A DNA stretch of 64,000 bases, from positions 7,542,902 to 7,606,901 of the forward strand of contig NC_087076.1 of NCBI RefSeq assembly GCF_026151205.1, in the 5' to 3' direction. Source of the DNA: Bolinopsis microptera (taxonomy: Eukaryota > Ctenophora > Tentaculata > Lobata > Bolinopsidae). Positions within the stretch are counted from its first letter, which is position 1. Each line of letters begins with the position of its first letter. Below are positions 1 to 10,507 of the stretch, in pieces. Under the pieces are notes generated by a model. That model was not told the origin of the DNA. It did no database searches and worked only from the letters and a program-made list of their open reading frames with translations. Position numbers and translations under genes: made by a program.

Positions 1-135
1 GGTTCGCTTTTCAGAAATAGTGCATCTTCCACTGTTTTTGTAATTACGAATAATTACTGCAGTAATCACTTTACAACTATCAGCAGGGTCACGAAATCCT
101 CTCCGAACCTCCACGTGGCGTGGCCTGGTTGGCAC

Positions 136-505
136 CGCTCCTACTAAATCGCTCGCCCAAATTTTAAGAAAATTCTTGTGAAAAGGCCCTTTAGGCATGA
201 AAGTGATCTACATAGGTGTATTTTTGAACGCTGATTCCGAATCACCCCCCATGACGTAGGGTTAAAATGCTTCCCTGGAGAGTTATGGGCAAAAAACCGT
301 TTAGGTCACGTGACAGGCTAGTAAAACGTGAATTCGATTATTTAGGGCTCGGGTTGGGGTTAGGGTTGTGGTTAAGATTATGGATAGCTTCGGGGTTATG
401 GTTAGGGTTGGAATTAGGGTTTATGTAAAAACCGTTTTGTACGGCTGCAAAACCAAAAAAACCAAAGTCACGTGAAATTTTTGGGCGAGCGATTTAGTAA
501 GAGCC
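136..505. mobile_element. MULE-like MITE with 9-bp target-site duplication
   Basis: Terminal inverted repeats of about 28 bp (outer motif CTACTAAATCGCTCGCCC) lie at 137-165 and 475-505. They are bracketed by a perfect 9-bp direct repeat GGTTGGCAC at 127-135 and 506-514. A 9-bp duplication with long inverted ends is typical of Mutator-like elements. No coding capacity is seen. The middle (340-425) is a degenerate GGGTTA/GGGTTG-rich stretch. A diverged relative sits around 22870-23530. The flanks 1-126 hold nothing recognisable. Confidence 0.75.
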
Positions 506-514
506 GGTTGGCAC

Positions 515-1194
515 TAACGGGTGGTGTGCTCTCTTGAGTACTAAGGTTGGGACTTGCCAACTCAAAGCTCCCATAGGAACCAGGAATTTAACACTAACAG
601 CTACCAAGCACCAGGAAATTTCTCTTTCAGATATCAGGTTACAAGATAGTACACACACAAATGACGATACGTTAGACACAGATACCTAGCTCTAACATCT
701 AAGAGTTATTAAATCACCAGGAAATTCTCTTTCAGCTTTCAGGTCCCATCGAAGTCACCCACCACAGAGCTAGGGATTCCAATTCGCTCAATGAGTAGTC
801 TTGGCACAATTCTCCCTCCAGTAACCACTTTTCAGGTCTTTTCAGTTAAGACAGCTAATGCGTAAGGGCTGACACACGCTAGACACAGGCTCGTGATAAG
901 ACAGAATTAGGGATTTCAACTCTGACTACGAGGACACACTGATAACGAGAATTCCTGGCACTTCTTCCTCCAGTAACCACTTTTCAGGGGACCGGGTTAG
1001 CTTTGCCACACGCTTTATTGAAGTGTGACTGGACGCTCTACAATCATCTAGTAGCAGCAGAGTTTGACTGACACCCTTACTGGTTCTATTCAGTTTCTAC
1101 AGCGGAAGATCTCAACGCTCGAAACAGTTCATCTCGGACATCCTGCAGAGATGCTTTATCACAGCCTGCCCCATTACACGGGGAACCCTTAGAT
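515..1194. other. no gene seen; repeated fragments
   Basis: No plausible exon was found. A roughly 21-bp sequence containing CCAGTAACCACTTTTCAGG occurs twice, near 816-836 and 968-988, and related segments recur around 580-745. This may be decayed 5' sequence of the retrotransposon fragment that follows. Confidence 0.4.
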
Positions 1195-2069
1195 CTACAG
1201 TACCCTGGTGGACAGCATAGCTCGCTAAAGCATAGTGGACCTCTTTAGTTCTGAGACGCAAAGCTAACCGGACCAGGAATAAACATCAATGCAATGCTTA
1301 GGGGATGCAAATAGGACATACAACGTTTAACGATTTACTCGAACTTTTGATTCTTTTTTAAGCTCGACGTTACATGGTATCAATTCAGGACAGATATTTC
1401 TTCTTCAGGTTATTGAGGAAATCGTACCCGCTATTTGCGTTATATATGGCAAGTATCTGGACTAATGATAACTTAGGATCTCAATCAATCATAAAATTCC
1501 TCTCAGATTCCCAGGCTGCATTTAAAGCCCTTAACAGCACCAATTTTAACTCCAGGTTCGTTTTGAACATCTTAGACCAACTCAACTCGCTAGGTTTTCT
1601 CATCGAGTAGAACTTTGTTCCAGGACATGAAGGAGTATACGGTAAAGACCTAGTGGACGAATTCGCAAGGGACGTTCAATCCAACAGCATCCCCATAGGA
1701 CCAGAACCCTTCCTCCCAAATAGGCCACACTCAGTGACAAAGGAACATTCCACTTGAGATGTTCCTCGGACACAACTATAAATACAGGAACTTTAATTTT
1801 TCTAGAACACACATCAGATGGCTAACATGGTCGTTTTCAGGATAGGTCACAGCCCACTAGTTTATTTTCAGAACGTGGCAAACAACGTCAACTTCGAGAC
1901 GCAAGATTGTGAACACTTTTCAGGAGAATCAGAAACATCCCAGCACCTCCTCTGCAAGTGCATCCAGATCATGACGTTCAGAATGAGGATAATTGGTAAA
2001 CTCTACCTTAATAACAGTGAACTACAATCATATCTTCAAATTTGTGGAACAGTCGACAAGACTGGATAG
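1195..2069 (+). mobile_element. degenerate non-LTR retrotransposon (RNase H and C-terminal region)
   Basis: From 1197 a broken frame reads TVPWWT followed by an LRRKANRTRNK-like stretch, which resembles the linker between endonuclease and reverse transcriptase in non-LTR elements. From 1374 an RNase H-like frame carries SDSQAAFKALNS and, after an in-frame stop at 1608, PGHEGVYGKDLVDEFARD, which is the classic RNase H PGHxGvxGNExAD block. At 1818-2069 follow GHSPLVYF and SETSQHLLCKC, typical of the cysteine-containing C-terminus of such elements. Stops, frame changes and the absence of a reverse transcriptase domain show that it is dead. The clade cannot be assigned by eye. Confidence 0.7.
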
Positions 2070-2569
2070 GGAAAACCCTTTTGGGTAACCTCCTAGGATT
2101 CTTCACCAGGAACTTTCGCTAAATCCCATACTAGGAGCTCAACCTAGGCCCATCTCCGCATAGAGACATATCTCCCAGGCTTTGACCTTGCTCGGAAGTC
2201 CCTTGTCTGCCCGCAGAAGTACTACAACGGAAGTGGGTTTGCTCTGAGACAGGTAGTGACAGCTTCAAGACTCCAGGGGTCTGTTGCATTGATGTTTATT
2301 ATTTTATGATTTCGTATATACTTTGGGAGTCCTGGCGTGCAGCTAGCAGGAGTTGCATTCTGTGGGCACGGCGAGAAGGCTTCCCTCGTATAGTAAGAGG
2401 CCAGAAACCGTTGACCAGAACAGAGAGAGAGAGACTACTATCAGCAGAGCACGATACGGGAAAATAAACTGTGGGCGAAATACGCTAGAAATTAGTATGT
2501 ATCAGTATAACTATATACTGATACATCTTAACATAGTTACAAATATACAATTGGTTTTTAGCCGTTAAT

Positions 2570-4413
2570 TTGTGTAGATTTATACTTATTTTTTCGAATA
2601 TAGCTTCTCGGTTCATAAAATTAAAGAAAGCAATTCAATGTTATTATGATACATATATAAATATAATTATAATGTTTGCACAGTCGCAATATAATATATA
2701 TCCTGAGCGAAATTGAAAACATATTTTAGACAGGGCCGATGGGGCCCTAGCCCCTATCAGAGGCCCAGAGGCTGTATTGGTGAAACTTCTTCCAATAATA
2801 CACTGTTCGTGACCTGTCCATTAAAGATAAACTTTTAGTCAATATGTGTATTGTGTTATCATTTGACTTCAGCTGTTATTTGGTTTGCAGATATTTCCCG
2901 ATAACTTCGTTTACCATTTGACATGTCTCTGTGTGAACAAGTCATCTCCCAATGCAACAGTATAACTTATCGATCACTATTCGCGCTCGGCCGGACCTAA
3001 CTTCTGCGCTATTTGGATCCGAACGGGGGCGACATTAAATATTATTACGTACAATTTTGAGAAGAAAACATCACTGTCACTGAAGTATTGGCATTAATAT
3101 GTCTTGAAGGGCGCAAGGAGGTTCATTTTTAGGGAGCAACAAATTGGGAAAAAATGCTGGGTCCTTAGCTTTGAAATCAGTCTCTAGTTGCGGATCAAAG
3201 TGACAAGTGAAGGGAGATCATGATGTAGAGCTAGAGAGACTGGAGAGCTGCTCTACCGCCACCGGAACGTCTAATTAAGTGGATTTTGGGTGCATTACGC
3301 CATTTCGGTGTGATACATACACTAGGAGTAGGAGTCCGAGTAGGGCTACTATTCCATCGTGATTAAGGTATAACTATAAGGTAGGTGTCTTTTTGCTCTC
3401 ATTTCCATACTCTTTCCACTGGCGTCTGGCAGTGCACTTATGATATTACACGCCTTGCCATATTACATTTACATACTATTTTTATTTTCATTTCATTGAA
3501 TATTGATCGTCATGGTTCCCGGTGAATATTATATTCATGATTTTCCGCATCGTCTAGTTTGTAGTTGCTTTGCCTTTCATGTTATATACTATATAGTAAC
3601 GTCACAAAATAAATATTAATATGTTGTGTTACTATAACATATTATGTAGTAATATGTTACTATTTACTTATAAAAAGCATTTGCAAATCATGCTGTTGTA
3701 ATCTAATATAGTTAGGGAATTATGAATTCTTTCTGGGGATCTAATTTGCCACTTGAAACGTTTATAATTATAAAATATATATATATATATGTATATATAG
3801 AATATGTCGTACATATAGTCCCAGGAACCACCTAAAAGTAAGAAGAGTTGTAAAAGTAAAACTAAAAGTAGATATGACAGTACGACAGCTTGTTATATTA
3901 AAAACATTTCTTCTCCAGGCGCCTACGAACAAAGTCTCCGAATATTCAAATTATAAACCCAGCTTCGATCTTTGAATCTCAACTTACAGTAAAAGAGTAA
4001 AGTGGCCTAATCATGTTACCTGACCCATTCAGATGAGCGGCCTGCAAAGCGTGCGGTGTAATTTGTTGCAATAATGATAACGGATCCAAAATGCCCGAAT
4101 TTGTAAGTCTGCAGCGTAGTGTCGTGCATTATAATCGATTATGTTAAACTTAAAGTATTGGGGTCATTTCTTACTTCACTTTGACAATTATGTTAACGTG
4201 TAATTCAACTGCGATAATATAGTTTCTGCTAATAGTTACTGTCAAAATGATATTTTTCATTTTTAGTGGTCTGTTGCGTTCGTTGCATTTTAAGTTATTA
4301 TTTTACCTTAACACTAAATATATTTTCAAATTTTATCAGTAGACACTTCACACTTGTATTGATGCCTATATTTATGCATATGCAATGTGCATTTATTCAC
4401 ATTTTGTTGTTTA
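2570..4413. other. intergenic, no gene seen
   Basis: AT-rich sequence with an (AT)n run near 3774-3800. I found no supportable exon, RNA gene or element with clear ends. Short open frames here are expected by chance. Confidence 0.5.
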
Positions 4414-4416
4414 TAA

Positions 4417-4591
4417 GGGGTCGTTCACATATTACGTAATCATTTTTTGGAACATTTTTACCCCCCCCCCCCCCCTCCGTAATCAGTTTTACACATAGCT
4501 ATTATGTCAAAATACACTAGCGTAATCATTCGGAACCCCCCGCCCCCCCCCCCCCCCCCCTCAGCTGATTACGTAATATGTGAACGACCCC
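4417..4591. mobile_element. PIF/Harbinger-like MITE, TAA duplication
   Basis: Perfect 26-bp terminal inverted repeats (outer motif GGGGTCGTTCACATATTACG) at 4417-4442 and 4566-4591 are flanked by the trinucleotide TAA at 4414-4416 and 4592-4594. A 3-bp TWA duplication with GGG-starting ends is characteristic of PIF/Harbinger and related ISL2EU-type elements. The interior has two long C runs (about 4451-4466 and 4542-4560) and no coding capacity. Confidence 0.75.
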
Positions 4592-4594
4592 TAA

Positions 4595-5836
4595 TTAAGT
4601 TGCAGCGATAGTTTACTTTTACATTTAATAGCCCCTTGTCTATTTTTGCTTTAAAATGTTTAATTTTTTTCATCGGACACGAAGATTTGGAGATACTAAG
4701 CGTAGCCGTAGATATTATTAAAAGCAAACCCAGCGAATCATTCGAGCAGTAAATCATTAGTCATGATCAATAATACCGCATAATCATGAATGTAAGTCTA
4801 ACCCTGCATACAACTCCTAGGATTGAATTTATACTTCATTCAACGATCTATATTTCATGTTAATCTTTGACTCGCAGCTTAACCGCACAGGTGATGGGTA
4901 CCCTCAAAATCATTGTTTTTATCGAATAGGTAATTTGTGATTTTATTGCCTGGTCGTATAATTTATATCATTGGTTTCCAATTACCTCTAGCAAGACTAT
5001 GACCGGCGATAATTCAAGATATGCCTGTTTATTAGCCGGATTAAGACGGGGCTTTATTCAAGCTAAGAGTAACTTTAAGCCTAACTGTGACATCAGACAC
5101 ATTGTACTCTGTTTACTAGGAGTACGGATTTTTTAAGTTTTCCATTTTCTAGCATTGACCACAGCTAGCACAACCCTTATTAAAAGCTGTTTGAGCTGAA
5201 GAAAGGGACATTTTAATTTTTAAATCATTATGTGACTGAAATATAGGAGCCAGAATATTATATACATCTCGTATCAATATTTCTAGTACGTCACACTCAA
5301 AGCAGAAGTTATAGCGATGTAACTGTAAGTGTATCCTACTACGTTTAATCCTGCTTGATGGCCTAGTCATTTGTTAGTCACCGTCCAATAGGTACCAGGT
5401 TCAGCCTATGAGGTGTAAATACTACTTTTAGAGCGAAAAAATCTAAAATATTAGCAAGATATGAATGGTTTTTAGTTGGCGAATGGCTGTTTATAGTTAT
5501 CCGGATGATGCTAATGGCAGCTAGTAATAAGCCATGCTATCTGGTAAGAGTAATCGTTAGTCTTCACTATTGGATGGTGTACATGTAAATTAGAGGATCC
5601 TCAGGTGGCATTAAATTTAAACTTCACGTCTCACGTTGCGACCTCAACTATTTTTCAGCAATAGATTGTGTATTTAATCTAGACTTAGTAGTCTAGGATA
5701 ACCCTATTGAAAGCCGTATTCAGCAAGATTAATCACGATTTCGTTCAGGTAAGTGGCATCAGTCCACTGTGGAATCAAAAAGAAAATGTACAGTTAAGGA
5801 ACGATGCCCAACCAAAGGTGACTTAAACCTACAAAC
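4595..5836. other. intergenic upstream of sulfotransferase gene 1
   Basis: AT-rich, with no coding exon or recognisable element. It must contain the promoter of the downstream gene, but no convincing core motif stands out. Confidence 0.45.
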
Positions 5837-5881
5837 TGGAGTGGATTAGCTACTAATAGTGGAGTGGATTAGCTACTAATA
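5837..5881 (+). repeat. 23-bp direct duplication just before a start codon
   Basis: The unit TGGAGTGGATTAGCTACTAA plus three bases occurs twice back to back, ending 7 bp before the ATG at 5889. Each copy contains TACTAAT, which looks like a splicing branch point, but no good acceptor lies between it and the ATG. Confidence 0.7.
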
Positions 5882-5888
5882 TATCATC

Positions 5889-7448
5889 ATGAGTTTCGGT
5901 AGATTCTTTCTCTGGGTCCTCTTTATCATTCTGATCAACACCGCTCTTCTTGCGTGCTACTTTCGTGATACAATTATTAAGTTCAAGTTGATGTCTACTG
6001 CCTCCATTTCAATTTCAAGTCAGAAATTGAGCACTGGCGATGAACAGATCCAGCAAGCCTTGGTGTTGAGAGAAATAGAGAAGATGTGGGAGGAGCAGCT
6101 TATTGAGAATTTGTTTAGAGGCACTGCAGCACCACAAAATATAGTGATGGAGGGGAGTGAGCATGAGCATGAGGAGGGATGGGGAGGCACTGCAGCACCA
6201 CCAAATATCGTGATGGAGGGGAGTGAGCATGAGCATGAGGAAGGATGGGGAGGGGTTGACAGAAATATAACAACAATTGTCATCGAAGAGGTTAATGAAG
6301 ATGAACGCCTGTTAGGAGAGAAGATGAAAAATGATCCTAAACCCAATACGCCTTTGCAGAATCTAGACGATAAACTTGACAAAACCGACTCTAATAAGCA
6401 AAATGAGAACACATTTCAAACGGCTCAAGAAAAAGACCAAACTAATCACAGAAAACCAAAAATGGTGTTAGTTCTGACCCAGAGCCGACATGGATCTACC
6501 TGGCTGATGGACATGTTAGGATACAAGGACGATGCTGTCCCTGTTTTTGAGCCGCTTAACTGTGGTGGATTCCTCAAGATGTACGCAACTTCTGATGAGA
6601 TTAGAAATGAAGCACTTGCAGAGGGCTTCGATCCAGTAAAGTATGATGATTGGCACGAGGTCATCTTAGCTCGGATTTGTTTATGTGATTGGTACGGTAT
6701 AAAAATACCAGGTAAATCCGACAGGAAATATGGGACCATTCGCGGACTGTGGTACAAAGGAAAGCGGATGAATCCGGATTCAGTAGGCCCGTCTAATGAG
6801 AGCCTAGCCAGAACTAAATGTACAGAAGAGGGTTCAATGATGGTACCCAAGACCATTAGGTACTATAACATGTCGAAGATGCATAGAATCAATGAATTCG
6901 GGTGCGAAGATTTCAAAGTCATTCATCTTGTAAGAGATCCTAGAGCTGTTATGAACTCTCGAATGACTGTGTTTTCCGAGCTATTTGATGGCAATGCGTT
7001 GTTAGGAATGCGAATGGAAAACTACAAGTTGGGTCAATTTGGATACGACGAAGCTTACATGACAAGAGCAGCTGATCACCTGTGTTCTCATCATCTTTAC
7101 AACTATAAACTAGGCATGAACCCTCCACCCTGGCTGAAAGGACGGTACAAAATGGTCAGGTACGAGGATTTAGCAGATCATCCCCAACATTGGACCCGAG
7201 AACTGTTGCATTTCATAGGAGTAAAATACACTGCCAAGTATCAAGAATATGTCTACAATTTAACTCATCTAAAAGACAGAGGGAAGATTGATAATGGATG
7301 GTATGGAGTGGAGAGACAAACTAGTGAAATTTCGAACAGCTGGAAGGAGAAACTGGTTGAGCCTCATTGGAGAACTATTGAGAAAGTTTGTGCAAAAATG
7401 ATGAAAGCATTCGACTACAAACCTACGTTTTCAAATTCAGAAGATTGA
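5889..7448 (+). CDS. carbohydrate sulfotransferase-like type II membrane protein (paralogue 1)
   Basis: A 519-residue intact reading frame without introns. It has a short cytoplasmic N-terminus, one membrane anchor (about residues 5-24), a low-complexity stem (about 35-190) and a catalytic domain. The 5'-phosphosulfate loop is SRHGSTWL at about 199-206; the 3'-phosphate motif is VRDPRAVMNSR at 348-358. These identify a PAPS-dependent Golgi sulfotransferase of the CHST1/3-like carbohydrate 6-O-sulfotransferase group, probably acting on secreted or cell-surface glycans; the substrate is unknown. The stem holds a tandem duplication (about residues 78-99 and 100-121, motif EGSEHEHEEGWGG). The ATG was chosen because the hydrophobic anchor follows directly. 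A paralogue lies 3 kb downstream on the same strand. Confidence 0.9.
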   Translation: MSFGRFFLWVLFIILINTALLACYFRDTIIKFKLMSTASISISSQKLSTGDEQIQQALVLREIEKMWEEQLIENLFRGTAAPQNIVMEGSEHEHEEGWGGTAAPPNIVMEGSEHEHEEGWGGVDRNITTIVIEEVNEDERLLGEKMKNDPKPNTPLQNLDDKLDKTDSNKQNENTFQTAQEKDQTNHRKPKMVLVLTQSRHGSTWLMDMLGYKDDAVPVFEPLNCGGFLKMYATSDEIRNEALAEGFDPVKYDDWHEVILARICLCDWYGIKIPGKSDRKYGTIRGLWYKGKRMNPDSVGPSNESLARTKCTEEGSMMVPKTIRYYNMSKMHRINEFGCEDFKVIHLVRDPRAVMNSRMTVFSELFDGNALLGMRMENYKLGQFGYDEAYMTRAADHLCSHHLYNYKLGMNPPPWLKGRYKMVRYEDLADHPQHWTRELLHFIGVKYTAKYQEYVYNLTHLKDRGKIDNGWYGVERQTSEISNSWKEKLVEPHWRTIEKVCAKMMKAFDYKPTFSNSED

Positions 7449-7911
7449 TTCGAATTCTGATGTATAATAATAATAATATTAACCTTTGATAATCATAACA
7501 TGAATTCGATATGTAGCTTTTCGTTTCCTTTTTAAATTCATGAAGTGGAACCATATTCTCAACCTAATCTAAATTCAAATTTCTAATCAACGGATTGACA
7601 AGTTGACTTTACAAAGTTTACATGTTTTATTCTTGGGAAACGATTTCTTGTGTTTGAAATCTTACGACGCGATACCTTTTAACTTTTACTTCGATGATAA
7701 GTAGTTTAGATTCACGAAAACTGAGTAGGCCTAGGGTATCCTGCATAAAAGCAGATACTGTTCTAGTCGAAATGGGGTCGAATCTTGTTCGGAACTGAAA
7801 TATCATTTGTCCACTGCGTGTGGTACGGAGTAGAAAATACTAGGCACGAAGCCTGGTTATGTCAAATTTACCATACTGTATAATATGTGTTTTATCAACA
7901 TATTATATGTA

Positions 7912-8641
7912 CAGGGTGAGTTGAAAATAGTGTGTGGAAAGTAAATGGCTTTAATTTTTTTGACAAATGAAATTTCCACTTAATTTTTGCATATTTAGGT
8001 AATGAAAATATATACTTTTTATAATAATACAATTAAAATACTTAATAATTAATAATTTGCTCAACCCATCGTCCTTTATTAGCTAGGACATATTGATAAC
8101 GTGTAAGACAATTGTCTATAGCCGACTTGACTGTATTATGGGGGCAGGGGGTCTTCATGGAATTTTTCTCAAAATCGACTTTTTAGTTAGTTGTTTCTGA
8201 TAGAGGGGAGTAATATCTATCAGATGCTTTTTATGCCGTGGAAAAATATCGTTCCTAGCCGAAATTATTGCCGGTCAAAGGTCAGCGCGTGTGTGGTAAT
8301 TGTATTGCGCGAGCGATTTTTGGTCGCGTGCCCTGAAAATCGAGTCTAAAAATCTATATTCTCCTACATTTTTAAAGCAATCACCCTGAAACTTTCAGTA
8401 TATGTTCTAAGGATCATTTAGAAGAGATGAGCCAGACAGAATTTTGAGATAGGCCTTTACAAAATTTTTATTCGATTTTGAAAATCTTGTACCTCGTTTT
8501 TTGATGATTTTTTGAGGTCCAAGATTTTCAAAATCGAATAAAATTTTTTAAAAGGCCTAGCAATTCACCTTTCAAAATTTGCTCCTTCATAAAAAAAATT
8601 ATCGATTTTTACTTTCCACACACTATTTTCAACTCACCCTG
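7912..8641. mobile_element. mariner-type element, 34-bp TIRs, TA duplication
   Basis: Perfect 34-bp terminal inverted repeats (outer motif CAGGGTGAGTTGAAAATAG) at 7912-7945 and 8608-8641 are flanked by TA at 7910-7911 and 8642-8643. On the minus strand near 8045-8135 a short frame reads like the C-terminus of a DDE transposase (motif LTRYQYVLANKGRWVEQI), so this may be a deletion derivative of an autonomous element. No full transposase remains. Confidence 0.75.
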
Positions 8642-8643
8642 TA

Positions 8644-10507
8644 TGTGGTAAAAATGTCCAACTAATTTTGGAGTTGACCACACGTCAACCGCATTTCGGC
8701 AGCCCTTATATTTTGACCGAACCTGTAACGTGTCTGTAGCGGGACAAAACTTTATTAACTTGAACCGAAGTACTCATGTTCGATTCCGGATTTTTAGTCT
8801 GGTACTGATTGAGATTCATACATTGTTATTATACTTGGCGACAGTGACAATTCACTGGCCTTTTGAAAAAAATCAGGACAAAATTAGTTTAAGAAAATGT
8901 ACAGCAGATTACACAAGCGAAAAATATAACTATGAATGAAAGTTTAAAATTATAAGGTAAGGTGCCTTGAGAATGTAATCTACGTCGATGGACTCCTCTC
9001 TCTGTTTGGGGAATAAAGAAACCACAAATAATAGAGACGGTGGTCGCCGTACGCTATGTCCCCTCGTACAACTCGTCCCCTCGTACAAGTTTCAAAAATT
9101 TGGTACACGATGGATGCTTTTTTTCCGATATACTGTTACTATAACAGGGAATTAGGAAAACATCTTTCGTAAAAGTATCTATAGTTATTATGAAAATCCG
9201 GCAGCAATTTTTGGGACATGGGTCTAGAAGTAGATAAAAGGTTGTCAAATGGTGGCAAGAGTTTGGTAACCAGATACCAAGTAGGTATTCCATGTGCTGC
9301 AGTTTGTATCATACAGGGGGGGGGGGTCATGAGTACCCCCCCCCCCCCTCTTACAGACTTAACACTTAGCTTCTAAGTTCACACCCGACGCAATCACACG
9401 GCTTTGAGATGAAGTCCGGGTGAAGTCATTAACATTCGGGCAGTTCGGACCGTTTATGCGGAGAATATTTTATTCTTATATATAATATTTATATATTTGA
9501 TTCTCCACGTCATATTACACTCATATATCTTGTTGAGTTGGTACATGAGTACTGTTATTTTATACGTTATTTTCTGGTTACATTTCACTCACAAAATAAT
9601 AAATAAGTTTAAAAGTTTTTACACTATTTTGTGTTTGGCTACAAATCTGTTGATAGCTGGCAGAGTGGTAGCACTAGACATAAGTGTGTACACTGCTATG
9701 CCAGCCTTGGCACATCTTTATCTCAGTCATAATTCATGTAATTAGATGAATATTGATCATATTTGGATGGAATTTAACAGTTAATGTTTGAAAAGGCAGC
9801 ATGTTTCTAATAGTGCTTCTCTGATATAGGTACCAGTACCTAATTGCAACCTGCTTGTTCCCCTCGGAGTAAGGGAGTGACTAGACTCGGATAGCTGGTA
9901 CATTCCATTTCATGATATGTTCAGAGTAAACTTGATAATTAATTAGTTATTCATTAGTTATTCCAAATTATCGTGCGGTACTGACAAAAAGATGAACCAT
10001 TGACCTGCAGGGTGAACTTTGTAGCTATGATGTTGGACTGAGTGCTCAATCATTGAGACAACTTAATTTAGTTAATTGTGATAACTTCAAATGTATACCC
10101 ATTTGTTATTTGACCCAGCAGTTAGAGCCGGCTACAGCGCAGGGGAGTCAGGGACAGAATCTTCATGACTTAATATCAGGCTGCCCAAATCAGGTTACTG
10201 TTAACAAAATATAGTAACTCAATAAAAACCATCAAGTGTAGGTACACTACATTTTATACCAATACTTGTTGTTACGATTGTACGTCTTACCACTACACAC
10301 TCTACAATGTCACTGTGTTCTTAAATGCATTCTTGTTTCGTTCTGTTTTGATACATTTCACAGTATTAGTAATCTGATATTTTAATTATATAATAAAATA
10401 ATACGCTCATCGTTACTTTTTCGATATAGTTGATCGTCATTTTGTAAAGCGTGTTACTACATTTACTAGTTGTGTTTAAGGGTCCCACATTTTCAGTAAA
10501 CAATGTC
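8644..10507. other. intergenic, no gene seen
   Basis: AT-rich interval between the two sulfotransferase genes. Apart from the G/C hairpin at 9316-9348, no gene or bounded element is visible. Just upstream of the second gene, TTTTCAG near 10497 looks like a 3' splice site followed 11 bp later by the chosen ATG, so a 5' untranslated exon may lie further upstream. Confidence 0.4.
9316..9348. repeat. G-run/C-run palindrome
   Basis: A run of 11 G (9316-9326) is followed after a 9-base spacer by 13 C (9336-9348), giving a very stable hairpin. Both strands can also form G-quadruplex-like runs. Confidence 0.8.

Noticed and set aside
340-425. GGGTTA-like repeats considered as a telomere or interstitial telomere
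   Set aside because: Degenerate, short and inside a MITE with clear ends.
10451-10507. Upstream ATG at 10451 as start of sulfotransferase paralogue 2
   Set aside because: The extra 19 residues do not match paralogue 1 and span an acceptor-like TTTTCAG; the ATG at 10508 aligns with the paralogue.
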